From Draconibacterium mangrovi (GTDB lineage Bacteria; Bacteroidota; Bacteroidia; Bacteroidales; Prolixibacteraceae), in contig NZ_JAAAGB010000007.1 in NCBI RefSeq assembly GCF_010586825.1, positions 1 through 64,000 on the forward strand: a stretch of 64,000 nt of DNA. Reading direction: 5' to 3'. The notes beneath the pieces were generated by a model, which did not search any database, was not told where the DNA came from, and saw only the letters and a program-made list of their open reading frames with translations. The position numbers and the translations under genes are program-made. This document shows, piece after piece, positions 44,762 through 53,360 of this stretch; position 1 is the stretch's first letter; every line of letters starts with the position of its first letter.

Positions 44762-44791
44762 CAAAATTATCTTAAGTAAAATATCTGCAAA
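44762..44791 (-). promoter_or_regulatory. Promoter of nhaD
   Basis: TTTG (44788-44791), 18 bases, TAATTTTG (44762-44769), minus strand, in the gap between tamB and nhaD. Confidence 0.5.
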
Positions 44792-44865
44792 GGAAATCGG
44801 TCAGTTTTTTTAATGATTTATAAATATTCATAAAGATTCTTTATAAGCATATAAAAGGGCGAACA

Positions 44866-47800
44866 TTAGTTCTCTTTCTTTTTAAAAAGTTTGCTGAACT
44901 TTTGAAGCAGCTCGTCGATCGAATTGTACTCCTCTTTGAACGACAAACCAATTCCTTGCGTATAGGGAGCTGTGTCGTAAATGAGGTTGTTGTTCGACCG
45001 GTTGTAAACCTTGAACAGAATTTTTCCGCTGCGCACCAGTTTTACACTCATTTCAAAGTCGCCAACAATTTGGCTACTATTGTTATTGCTTCCGTATTGG
45101 TTCGTATTATTTCCGATATTTCCGTTCAGGGTAACCCGATCGTTAAAAATTTGCGTGCTCAGAGCCAGCTCAATTTCATCGTTGGTAACCTGGTTTCCGG
45201 GGCGGTAATTAATACCAATATCCCAGTCTTCATCAATTTGCGAAAGCCAGTTACTCAGCTGGTTCGAGAATACTTCGCTGGCCGTGGTACCGATCATATT
45301 TGGGTTTTGGGCTTCAAAAGTACCACGCAGATATTCCGGAGTGTAGAATTTTCCAAGAACGATCAACGACAGAATCTGTTTGTTCATTTCCTCCTCGGTT
45401 TTAAAGAATTGTTGAAGTTCTTCTCGTAATCGTTCTTCAATGTTCGGGAAATTAATGTCGAAACCAATAGTTGGATTAATCAGTTCGTCCTGAAGATTAA
45501 TCACACATTCTACTTGAACCCGGTTGGTTTGCGAGGTATTTTGGTAGTTCGGTAACAGATCGTACAACGAGGCTTTTAACTTGTAAATAGCTTGCAGATC
45601 GACAACAGCGTTATACGGATCGCCCGACCAAAGTATTGAACCGCCCGGTTCAATCGAAAAACGTTTGTTCATTACATTTTGCAGGGTAAACAAGTAATCG
45701 CCATCGGTTGGATTATAGTTTCCTGAAAGGCTCATATTGCCTTCATCGTCCATTTCAAAAAGCAAAATGCCTTCGCCTTTGGCGTGAATTACGTCGCCAA
45801 TCTGCGAATTGTAAATTAGCTCAACTTCTGCATCGGGGGTGGTTTCAACGGTTATGCTTAAATTTAAACCTCCGTCATCGCGGTTTGTACTATTGGTGAA
45901 AAATGCCGATTCTTCCTTTTTTTCATCAGGTTTAACAAATTCCAAAAAGTCGTATTGTTTGACTTCACTCTGGCTTTCCATCGATATTTTGATGTCGGTA
46001 CCGGGCAAAGTAGTTCCAAAGCAGGTTAGATTTACGCGTGTTGCCTGGCCTTCGATTTCAATACCCCCATTGGCCATTACCACACCGTAAAACTGTTCAT
46101 TGTCTTTTTGAGTGGTATTTAATGCTTTTATTTTATTCGACTGAAAATTCAGGTTGTAGGTCATGTTCTGAAAGTTCTGCTGCGTAATTTCTCCGTCAAA
46201 AATGGCAGAGTTATTCTGGTCGTCGAAAACAGTGATATTATCAAAAATAATACTCCGATCTTTAAAATAAACTGAATCGGAAAAATGATAAGGAACCTGT
46301 GTCGCATCAATGGTTAAACCGGAGTTGGAGCCAAAAAGTGCGCCATTCAAAAGGATACCTTTTACATTTCCTCCAAGATTTACTTTCCCTGATGCTACGC
46401 CCTGAAATTTAGAAAAGTTCTCGCGCATAAAAGCCGACAAAATCAACAGCGAAGCGCTGTCGACTTCTATATCAAAATCTAAATCTCCTTGCGATGGAAT
46501 GTAAGACCCGGCTGCGTGGAGGTTTGTTTTGTTATTCCTAATCACTTTTAACTCGGAGTCGATGGCCGAGCTGGCCTGGTTCCACTGGCTCGACAGCGAG
46601 ATATTTCCCATGTATTCGTTTTTATACGAAAGACTGTCGATTCTTAAATCCGATAAAATAACAGGTTCGTCAAACAAACGCGAAAAACCAAAGTATCCGT
46701 TTACTTTTCCATCCAGATCAATCGTTTTTCCGAAATATTTATCAAGGTAAGTCAGGTCAATATTTTCCATTTCAAGCCGAACAAGGTCTGCTTTTCTGCT
46801 GGTTATACTGCCATCGATAGCGAATAGCTGATCGGCATGTTGAATTTTAAATCCTTCTACTTTTACTGACGAGGAATCGATGCTGGCATAAAACGGATTT
46901 ACCGACCACAGTGTGTCGGCCACATAAATTTGCGATGGTTGACCGTAAATATCGATATGGCGCATTTGCGTGGAGTCGGAATAGGAAAATTTTGTTTGTG
47001 TTCGAATGGCACCACTGTAGGTCAGTTCATCGAAATTACTCCAGGATATTATATTTTCGAGTACATTATTCGTAATTTTACTGTCAACCGTAAAATTGTA
47101 CAACAAAAGTCCATTTCGCTGGTACAATTCTCCAATTCTGAATTTGGAGTTTAAATGGCCATTCAATATGTTGTTTCCTATATATACATCGCGCGCCCAA
47201 TTGTGATTGTATTTTATTCCCGGAATACTTCCGTTTAAACTAAGAACATTCCTTGGAGCGTTTATTTTTCCGTACAATAAAAACGGCCCTTCAAATTCCA
47301 GTCCAGGTAAAAATATTTTTACCAGCGGGTTAATTTCCTTCGCGTTAATGTTGTAGTCGAAGTTATTTGCGTTGGCTGTTGATGAATCGACCGAAATTTT
47401 TGCCGCCGGAACATAGTGATTTACCAACTGAAAGAAATTGTTTTTTAAGTTTTTAAAGTGGTAAGTGCCCAATATTTCAGCATCGAGAAAATCAGACTCG
47501 ATACGAAGTTTGTTTTTCCCATCTTCCTGATTGGCACGAAACTCGATTCCTTCCAGGTTTAGCTCTCCATTTCGGTTACTGTAATACCCTTCTTTAACAG
47601 AGATTATCCCGTTAATATTGTCAATTCTATCGCCGGTAAAATTGGCTTCCATTTGAAAAGCCATATTTGTTGCCGGAAAGTTTTGCGTAAAATTCAGGTT
47701 GCCCGTGTAGGCATGTCGCAGATTCATATTAAAATCGAAACGCGGAATTTTGTTATTTAAATCAAGCTCTCCAATAAACGTAAAATCGAGGTTCGGGTCC

Positions 47801-49278
47801 TGGATTTCAAGCAACCCATCGAACATTTTTTCGCGTAAAACGCCATCAATCGACAGGTGTTGATAGTTGTAGTTGTTGTATTGAATACTGTCGATAGTAC
47901 CTTTAAAAATGCCCGAAACAGCCTCGGTAGTTTTATTGAATTGTCCGTCGGCTGATCCTTGTAAAGTAATTGCTCCCAGTTGTTCCTGTTTAAAAAGTTC
48001 TCCCAATTGGAAGTTAACCGTTGAAAGATTTCCCCGATAATAAATTTGTCCTTCTTTTTCGGGCATAACTAAAATATCGGTGGTTAATGTGCCCATTTCA
48101 CTTTCCAGCGTACCAAAGGTTACAAAATCGGACAGGAAGCCACTAAAATTACCTTTAAACCTTAGTTGGCCTGCCTCATAGAAACTCTCAGGAAAACGAA
48201 TGTAACTATTTGGAACACTATTGGGGAGGCGAATACTGCTGATATCCTCAAAAGTTGTATTTGAATTTTTTAAATCGAGAAACAGATACATATTGGCCGG
48301 ATCAAGCAGGTCGTTCACATAAAAGTCGAGTAGCGCATTGGTTTCGTTGGCTGTTTGCAGGTACAGATTTTTTCCTTTCAGGTCGTTCAGGCTACCGTAT
48401 ATAATTCCTGAAAGTTTAATTTTATCACGCATTCCTTTAAGCGAAGGAATCATAGCTCCAATTTCCTGCATCCCAATTTCAGAATCGGCAATTTGAATAT
48501 CCATATCAAAACTGCGGTTCATCGAGTCGCTAACACTGTAAAATTGAAAACGCATGTTGGTGTTGGTAAGCGAAGAATGGTTACTTACCATGTTGAAATT
48601 TTCAACGGTGAGTACTTTTCCTACGTTTGTAATGTTGGCAGCAGCCTGCTTTAAATGTAAATTTGGGCCGGCGTCAACACTTAAATCTTCAATCCGGAAT
48701 GCAATAGAATCGCGAAACGAATAAAAATTCGAGACCTTCAGATTTAAATTTCGGGTATCTAAAATTGGGTGGCTTTCGTTTTCATTTATTACATACCTTA
48801 TTTGCATATCCTTAAAATTAAAGGCACGGCATGCAAAGGTCCATGCATTTAGGGTGTCCTTTTCAGGGTTGGCCCCAAATTCTTCTATCAGAAAACCAAA
48901 ATTGAAAACGTCGGCAGTGTCTTTCGATACGTAAATCCGGTTATTTACAAAATCAAGATCTTTTAAAACAACTTGTTTGTGTTTAAACTTTAAGGTATCA
49001 ACTCGTGCTTTAATTTGCTCGCTGTAAATCAGCGTATCACCATGCTGGTCTTCAATTAAAACATCTTTTAGTGTTAAGCGTTTAAAAAAGCCGATATCAA
49101 CTTTGCCAATCGTAATGTTGGTATGTAAATCTTTCGAAAGATTTTTGGCTATTTTTCGAGTGATCTGCGTTTGTACCCAACTGTTTTGAATAAGCACAAT
49201 ACTGCCACCAAGCAGCAATATAAATGCTGCCAGGAATACAATGATTATTTTCCAGCCTTTTTTAATAGTTTTGCAAAT
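44866..49278 (-). CDS. TamB-like translocation/assembly module protein, non-AUG start
   Basis: About 1470 residues. A membrane anchor (KKGWKIIIVFLAAFILLLGGSIV) precedes a very long beta-rich region with AsmA-like repeats and a C-terminal TamB domain (about the last 350 residues, LSGNYNPTDGDYLFTLQNVMNKRFSIEPGG and IVLGKFYTPEYLRG). Such proteins bridge the envelope and help insert outer-membrane proteins or move lipids. No ATG fits the anchor: the frame stops at 49281-49279, and the only candidates are ATT at 49278 or 49266 and TTG at 49218, which would remove most of the anchor. ATT at 49278 (ICKTIKKGWK) is chosen. It is divergent from tsaD. Confidence 0.85.
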   Translation of the reverse strand: MCKTIKKGWKIIIVFLAAFILLLGGSIVLIQNSWVQTQITRKIAKNLSKDLHTNITIGKVDIGFFKRLTLKDVLIEDQHGDTLIYSEQIKARVDTLKFKHKQVVLKDLDFVNNRIYVSKDTADVFNFGFLIEEFGANPEKDTLNAWTFACRAFNFKDMQIRYVINENESHPILDTRNLNLKVSNFYSFRDSIAFRIEDLSVDAGPNLHLKQAAANITNVGKVLTVENFNMVSNHSSLTNTNMRFQFYSVSDSMNRSFDMDIQIADSEIGMQEIGAMIPSLKGMRDKIKLSGIIYGSLNDLKGKNLYLQTANETNALLDFYVNDLLDPANMYLFLDLKNSNTTFEDISSIRLPNSVPNSYIRFPESFYEAGQLRFKGNFSGFLSDFVTFGTLESEMGTLTTDILVMPEKEGQIYYRGNLSTVNFQLGELFKQEQLGAITLQGSADGQFNKTTEAVSGIFKGTIDSIQYNNYNYQHLSIDGVLREKMFDGLLEIQDPNLDFTFIGELDLNNKIPRFDFNMNLRHAYTGNLNFTQNFPATNMAFQMEANFTGDRIDNINGIISVKEGYYSNRNGELNLEGIEFRANQEDGKNKLRIESDFLDAEILGTYHFKNLKNNFFQLVNHYVPAAKISVDSSTANANNFDYNINAKEINPLVKIFLPGLEFEGPFLLYGKINAPRNVLSLNGSIPGIKYNHNWARDVYIGNNILNGHLNSKFRIGELYQRNGLLLYNFTVDSKITNNVLENIISWSNFDELTYSGAIRTQTKFSYSDSTQMRHIDIYGQPSQIYVADTLWSVNPFYASIDSSSVKVEGFKIQHADQLFAIDGSITSRKADLVRLEMENIDLTYLDKYFGKTIDLDGKVNGYFGFSRLFDEPVILSDLRIDSLSYKNEYMGNISLSSQWNQASSAIDSELKVIRNNKTNLHAAGSYIPSQGDLDFDIEVDSASLLILSAFMRENFSKFQGVASGKVNLGGNVKGILLNGALFGSNSGLTIDATQVPYHFSDSVYFKDRSIIFDNITVFDDQNNSAIFDGEITQQNFQNMTYNLNFQSNKIKALNTTQKDNEQFYGVVMANGGIEIEGQATRVNLTCFGTTLPGTDIKISMESQSEVKQYDFLEFVKPDEKKEESAFFTNSTNRDDGGLNLSITVETTPDAEVELIYNSQIGDVIHAKGEGILLFEMDDEGNMSLSGNYNPTDGDYLFTLQNVMNKRFSIEPGGSILWSGDPYNAVVDLQAIYKLKASLYDLLPNYQNTSQTNRVQVECVINLQDELINPTIGFDINFPNIEERLREELQQFFKTEEEMNKQILSLIVLGKFYTPEYLRGTFEAQNPNMIGTTASEVFSNQLSNWLSQIDEDWDIGINYRPGNQVTNDEIELALSTQIFNDRVTLNGNIGNNTNQYGSNNNSSQIVGDFEMSVKLVRSGKILFKVYNRSNNNLIYDTAPYTQGIGLSFKEEYNSIDELLQKFSKLFKKKEN

Positions 49279-49419
49279 TTAGAACGAACATAATCCATTT
49301 CAATCAATAACAATGAAAAGGATAGCGCGTTTTGTTAACTATTCATTTTTAATAAGTGCAAAGATATAAACCCAACAGCGTTTATCTTGTTTTAATAACG
49401 TAAAAAAGGGAAGTTTTTT

Positions 49420-50448
49420 ATGGCTGAGAAAGGAATTATAATAATGGGTATTGAATCTTCGTGCGATGATACCTCGGCTGCTATCATCCGCGATGGAGAA
49501 ATACTGTCGAATGTGGTGGCTTCACAGAAAGTGCATGAAGAGTATGGCGGGGTTGTACCCGAGCTGGCTTCGCGTGCACATCAGCAAAATATCATCCCGG
49601 TGGTTGACCTGGCAATGAAACGTGCAGGAATTGGTCGTGAAGAAATTTCGGCCGTGGCTTTTACGCGTGGACCGGGCTTGTTGGGATCGTTGCTGGTAGG
49701 TACTTCGTTTGCAAAAGGTTTTTCGCTGGCATCGAAAATTCCGCTGATAGAGGTGAACCATTTGCAGGGGCACGTGCTGGCTCTGTTTATCAAAGAAAAT
49801 GGAGTAGAATTTAATCCGCCAAAATTTCCGTTTTTGTGTTTGTTGGTTTCCGGTGGTAATTCGCAAATTATTCTTGTTCGCGATTATCTGGATATGGAAG
49901 TGATTGGGCAAACCATTGATGATGCGGCCGGCGAAGCTTTTGATAAATGTGCAAAAGTTATGGGCTTGCCTTATCCCGGAGGTCCGCATGTCGATCGTTT
50001 GGCGAAAGAAGGTGATCCGCACCGCTTTGAATTTTCGCGTCCGCGCATTCCGGGGCTGGATTACAGTTTTAGTGGTTTAAAAACCAACTTTCTGTACTTT
50101 TTGCGCGACAACCTGAAACAGAATGAAAACTTTGTGGAAGAAAACCTGGCCGATCTTTGTGCGTCGTTGCAGCATACCATTATTGAGATTCTGCTTAGCA
50201 AATTGAAACGTGCTGCCCGTGAAACAGGAGTTAACGAAATTACTGTTGCCGGTGGTGTATCAGCTAATTCAGGGCTTCGCAATGCATTGCAGGACAATGC
50301 CAAAAAGCACCGCTGGAACCTGATTATTCCAAAGTTTGAATACACCATGGATAATGCTGCCATGATTGCCATTACCGGCTATTACAAATACCTGAACAAA
50401 GAATTTGCCGGGCAAGATGCTGTTCCGTTTGCTCGAACCCAATTGTAA
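49420..50448 (+). CDS. tsaD: tRNA N6-adenosine threonylcarbamoyltransferase TsaD
   Basis: A 342-residue universal enzyme making t6A37 in ANN-decoding tRNAs. Motifs: GIESSCDDTSAAI, metal-binding HQQN and NHLQGH, the GLPYPGGPHVD region and the phosphate motif VAGGVSANSGLR. Length is normal. It is divergent from tamB, and sfsA follows 27 bases downstream in the same frame. Confidence 0.97.
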   Translation: MAEKGIIIMGIESSCDDTSAAIIRDGEILSNVVASQKVHEEYGGVVPELASRAHQQNIIPVVDLAMKRAGIGREEISAVAFTRGPGLLGSLLVGTSFAKGFSLASKIPLIEVNHLQGHVLALFIKENGVEFNPPKFPFLCLLVSGGNSQIILVRDYLDMEVIGQTIDDAAGEAFDKCAKVMGLPYPGGPHVDRLAKEGDPHRFEFSRPRIPGLDYSFSGLKTNFLYFLRDNLKQNENFVEENLADLCASLQHTIIEILLSKLKRAARETGVNEITVAGGVSANSGLRNALQDNAKKHRWNLIIPKFEYTMDNAAMIAITGYYKYLNKEFAGQDAVPFARTQL

Positions 50449-50475
50449 CGCTATCACAAAAGAAAATATCCGATT

Positions 50476-51168
50476 TTGAAATTTGAAAAAGAACTTGTTC
50501 ATGGCCGGCTGATAAAACGTTATAAACGATTTTTGGCTGATATTGAATTGGATACCGGTGAAATTGTTGTGGCGCATTGCACCAATTCCGGGTCGATGAA
50601 AAGTTGCCTCGAAAATGGGGCAGAGGTTTACTTAACTCCGGTTGACGATCCGAAACGAAAAACAAAGTTTACCTGGGAAATGATTAAAATAAATGGCGAC
50701 TGGGTAGGTATTAATACCGGCAACCCGAATAAGTTGGCATACGAAGCCCTTTTAAACGGAGAAATCCCGGGATTTGATGAATTTACAATTGTTAAACGAG
50801 AAGTAAAATTTGGCGATTCGCGTTTTGATGTTTATGCGGAGAATGATCAAGAGAAATGTTTTGTGGAGGTGAAAAACGTTTCGATGAAACTGAATGAATA
50901 CGCTCTGTTTCCGGATGCCGTTACCACACGAGGGCAAAAGCATTTGAAAACATTAATCGATGTTAAGAATCAGGGAATGCGCGCTGTTATGCTTTATATT
51001 ATTCAGCGCAGCGATGTGCAGCTATTTGCCCCTGCCAAAGAAATCGATCCGACGTATGCCCGCTTGTTAAAACAGGCTCACACGGCCGGTGTTGAGATTT
51101 TTCCGATGCAGGCAAAAGTATCGCCTTCGGAAATTACATTGAGCAAGAAACTACCTTTTGAGCTATAA
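50476..51168 (+). CDS. sfsA: SfsA family DNA/RNA-binding nuclease, TTG start
   Basis: A 230-residue protein of the SfsA family, linked to sugar fermentation and nuclease activity. Typical segments are VHGRLIKRYKRFLADIEL, HCTNSGSMKSCLE, SRFDVYAE and FVEVKNVSM. The start is TTG at 50476: the in-frame TsaD stop at 50446 leaves only ten codons upstream, none of them ATG. Probably cotranscribed with tsaD. Confidence 0.92.
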   Translation: MKFEKELVHGRLIKRYKRFLADIELDTGEIVVAHCTNSGSMKSCLENGAEVYLTPVDDPKRKTKFTWEMIKINGDWVGINTGNPNKLAYEALLNGEIPGFDEFTIVKREVKFGDSRFDVYAENDQEKCFVEVKNVSMKLNEYALFPDAVTTRGQKHLKTLIDVKNQGMRAVMLYIIQRSDVQLFAPAKEIDPTYARLLKQAHTAGVEIFPMQAKVSPSEITLSKKLPFEL

Positions 51169-51171
51169 AAA

Positions 51172-51197
51172 AGCCGGAATATTTAATTATCCCGGCT
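51172..51197 (-). terminator. Terminator of the DUF4251 gene
   Basis: An AGCCGG/CCGGCT stem with AT-rich interior, followed by a T-run on the minus strand. It may also stop sfsA readthrough in the other direction. Confidence 0.7.
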
Positions 51198-51218
51198 GTG
51201 AATAGTCATAATTCAATA

Positions 51219-51740
51219 CTATTTTTTCTCTTTTTCTTCAATCGGAACCAAGTCGCCGTTATAGGAAATAAACTGACGATTGGTGCTGTTTACTTTTAAA
51301 CTTGCCGATCCGGTTGCGCCAACCGAAAAAATAAATTCCACGTTGTCGTTTTTATTTTTTGCGTTAAACTTAACGGTATATCCACCCTTCTTTGCATCCT
51401 CAACACTATAGTCGGCAACAGGTGCTTCAAAAATCATTGGGGAGTCTGTCGATCCGTAATCAACAGAATAAGCGCGACCAAAGTAAGGAAGATATGAATC
51501 TACCTTGTCGTCTTTTAATACAACATTGTATGGAGTCGTTAATGTACGCGTTCTGCCGCCTGACGGAAGCATTTGTGTCGCATTAAATTGCCAGGCATTA
51601 GCTTCAATAAGTTTTTTTGTTTGTTCGGTAAGCATCGCCTCGCGCTGCGCTTTTTTCTCTTTTCTTGTGAGTTTTTTATCTTGCGCATTTAGTGCTACGA
51701 TTGAAAAAATCAGAAAACTTAACAAAATTATCCTTTTCAT
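51219..51740 (-). CDS. DUF4251 domain-containing exported protein
   Basis: A 173-residue exported protein: signal peptide (MKRIILLSFLIFSIVALNAQ), a very basic stretch (KKLTRKEKKAQREAM) and the DUF4251 domain with YNVVLKDDKVDSYLPYFGRAY and FISYNGDLVPI. The function is unknown; the family is restricted mostly to Bacteroidota. Monocistronic, with its own terminator. Confidence 0.88.
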   Translation of the reverse strand: MKRIILLSFLIFSIVALNAQDKKLTRKEKKAQREAMLTEQTKKLIEANAWQFNATQMLPSGGRTRTLTTPYNVVLKDDKVDSYLPYFGRAYSVDYGSTDSPMIFEAPVADYSVEDAKKGGYTVKFNAKNKNDNVEFIFSVGATGSASLKVNSTNRQFISYNGDLVPIEEKEKK

Positions 51741-52085
51741 ACTATCATATTTTCCTTACAAAATACAAAAAGTATACCACAAAGTCAACCGATTATACGA
51801 AAGAAAAAAGGGATACAATTCATATCCCTTTTCGTGCAGTTTAACTAAATAAAATCATTTTATATGATTTCTGAAAAATTTCGCTTTAATGCTTATTCGA
51901 TGCGAATTGAACACTGTATTTTTAGAAACAGTTGGCATCGAAAACAAAAGTTCTTTTCTTTGCAACGATTCTTTTTAACAGGTACAATTATTTCGGTTTA
52001 TTCATTTTATACAAAAGTATGGCTTTTGTAAAAAATTAAAAAGAGTAAAACCGAATAATAAAAAATATAATTACTGATAAAAGTC
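51741..52085. other. Divergent spacer with possible small RNA
   Basis: No protein gene is seen. On the minus strand TACTTTTG (52012-52019) and, about 200 bases downstream, a 10-bp hairpin with T-run (51806-51832) could delimit a small transcript. ACAAAAG/CTTTTGT form an inverted repeat around the -7 box. Otherwise plain AT-rich sequence. Confidence 0.35.
51806..52004 (-). ncRNA. Candidate small RNA between promoter and terminator
   Basis: A promoter-like TACTTTTG (52012-52019) and a good terminator hairpin (51806-51815 with 51823-51832, then TTTTTT on the minus strand) enclose about 200 bases with no open frame longer than a few codons. No known RNA family was recognised; 6S-like folding was considered but not convincing. 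Confidence 0.25.
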
Positions 52086-52754
52086 ATGCAAAACATAACT
52101 ATTAGCGAGGAACTGGCCGAAAAAGTACCTGATGTGGTTTTGTCGTGCATTGAATGCGATGTGCAATTTCAGAATCTAAACAGCGAACTTTGGGACGAGA
52201 TTCAATCGAAAATCGAAGAGCTAGACAAAAGTCTGCGTGTGGAAGAAATAAGCAAAATGCCAGCTGTTGCTGCATCGCGAAGAGCTTACAAAAAATGCGG
52301 GAAGGATCCTGCTCGCTACCGTTTGTCGGCTGAAGCGCTGCTTCGACGGGTTTTAAAGCGTGGCGAAATTTACCAGGTAAATAATGTGGTCGATCAGCTG
52401 AATTTGGTTTCCATTTCGAGCGGATTTTCAATTGGTGGTTATGATGCCGACAGGATTAGCGGAGCTGTTACCTTTGGTATAGGCAAAAAAGACGAACCGT
52501 ATGAAGGAATTGGGCGGGGGGAACTGAATATTCAATTTATGCCGGTGTTCAGAGATGCAAAAGGTGCTTTTGGAACGCCCACAAGCGATTCGGTGAGGAC
52601 TTGTGTTACAGAACAAACTAGGCGGTTCTTAATGATAATTATAGCCTACGAACCCACAGAAGATATTGAAATTGCCACAAACCAGGCTCAGGAACTATTA
52701 AAAAATTATGCCGGAGCCACTAACTTTGAATTAAAAACCATTCAAGTAATATAA
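52086..52754 (+). CDS. B3/B4 domain protein (PheT-like tRNA-binding domain)
   Basis: A 222-residue cytosolic protein with the B3/B4 fold found in the beta subunit of phenylalanyl-tRNA synthetase: RRAYKKCGKDPARYRLSAEALLRRVLKRG and VVDQLNLVSISSGFSIGGYDADRISG are hallmarks of the free-standing family. Stand-alone members may edit or bind aminoacyl-tRNAs, which is not proven. The stop overlaps the next ATG, so it is coupled to the acyltransferase. Confidence 0.9.
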   Translation: MQNITISEELAEKVPDVVLSCIECDVQFQNLNSELWDEIQSKIEELDKSLRVEEISKMPAVAASRRAYKKCGKDPARYRLSAEALLRRVLKRGEIYQVNNVVDQLNLVSISSGFSIGGYDADRISGAVTFGIGKKDEPYEGIGRGELNIQFMPVFRDAKGAFGTPTSDSVRTCVTEQTRRFLMIIIAYEPTEDIEIATNQAQELLKNYAGATNFELKTIQVI

Positions 52755-53305
52755 TGAAAGGATTTTGTAGATTTTTGCTCAAACTGATGGGCTGGACCGT
52801 TGTTGGAGAGCCGGCACCGGTAAATAAATGTATTATTATCGGAGTGCCACATACCAGCGCATGGGATTTTGTTATTTCGTGGTTGTTTTATACTTCGAAA
52901 GGTGCAGTTGCCAACATTCTTATAAAAAAGGAATTTTTCTTTTGGCCCATCGGATATTTTATTCGAAAAATGGGAGGTTTGCCCATCGATCGCTCAAAAG
53001 GAGCTAACGTAATTCGTCAAACCATTCAGCTAATCAATAAAAGAGAACGTATTCATTTGGCATTAACGCCTGAAGGTACGCGAAGTTTGAATAAACGCTG
53101 GAAAGCCGGCTTTTATATTATTTCTAAAGAAACCGGAATTCCCGTGTATTTGGGCTATTTTGATTGGGGACGAAAAGAAATTTCGGTTGGCGAGCCTTTT
53201 GAACTTTCAGACAGTGCTCAGGACGACATCAAACGCATGAAGGATTTTTACCGCGAAAAAGGAATTAAAGGAAAATTCCCGGAACTTTTTACAACAGACT
53301 ATTAG
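52754..53305 (+). CDS. 1-acyl-glycerol-3-phosphate acyltransferase-like protein
   Basis: A 183-residue membrane-associated acyltransferase of phospholipid or lipid A-like synthesis. The catalytic HX4D box is PHTSAWDF, and the substrate motif is TPEGTRS; GLPIDRSK matches block III. It is short, as in small Bacteroidota acyltransferases. Its ATG overlaps the stop of the B3/B4 gene by one base. Confidence 0.9.
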   Translation: MKGFCRFLLKLMGWTVVGEPAPVNKCIIIGVPHTSAWDFVISWLFYTSKGAVANILIKKEFFFWPIGYFIRKMGGLPIDRSKGANVIRQTIQLINKRERIHLALTPEGTRSLNKRWKAGFYIISKETGIPVYLGYFDWGRKEISVGEPFELSDSAQDDIKRMKDFYREKGIKGKFPELFTTDY

Positions 53306-53315
53306 CCAAATAAAG

Positions 53316-53357
53316 AAATAGTAGCTTTTCTATTCAATAAAAAGCTACTATTTTTTT
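53316..53357. terminator. Bidirectional terminator
   Basis: A 14-bp stem (53316-53329 with 53340-53353) with A-rich left and T-rich right flanks, between the convergent acyltransferase and DUF5686 genes. Confidence 0.88.
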
Positions 53358-53360
53358 CTG

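Noticed and set aside
51806-52004. 6S RNA assignment for the candidate small RNA
   Set aside because: The two ends do not pair into the long bulged stem expected of 6S RNA.
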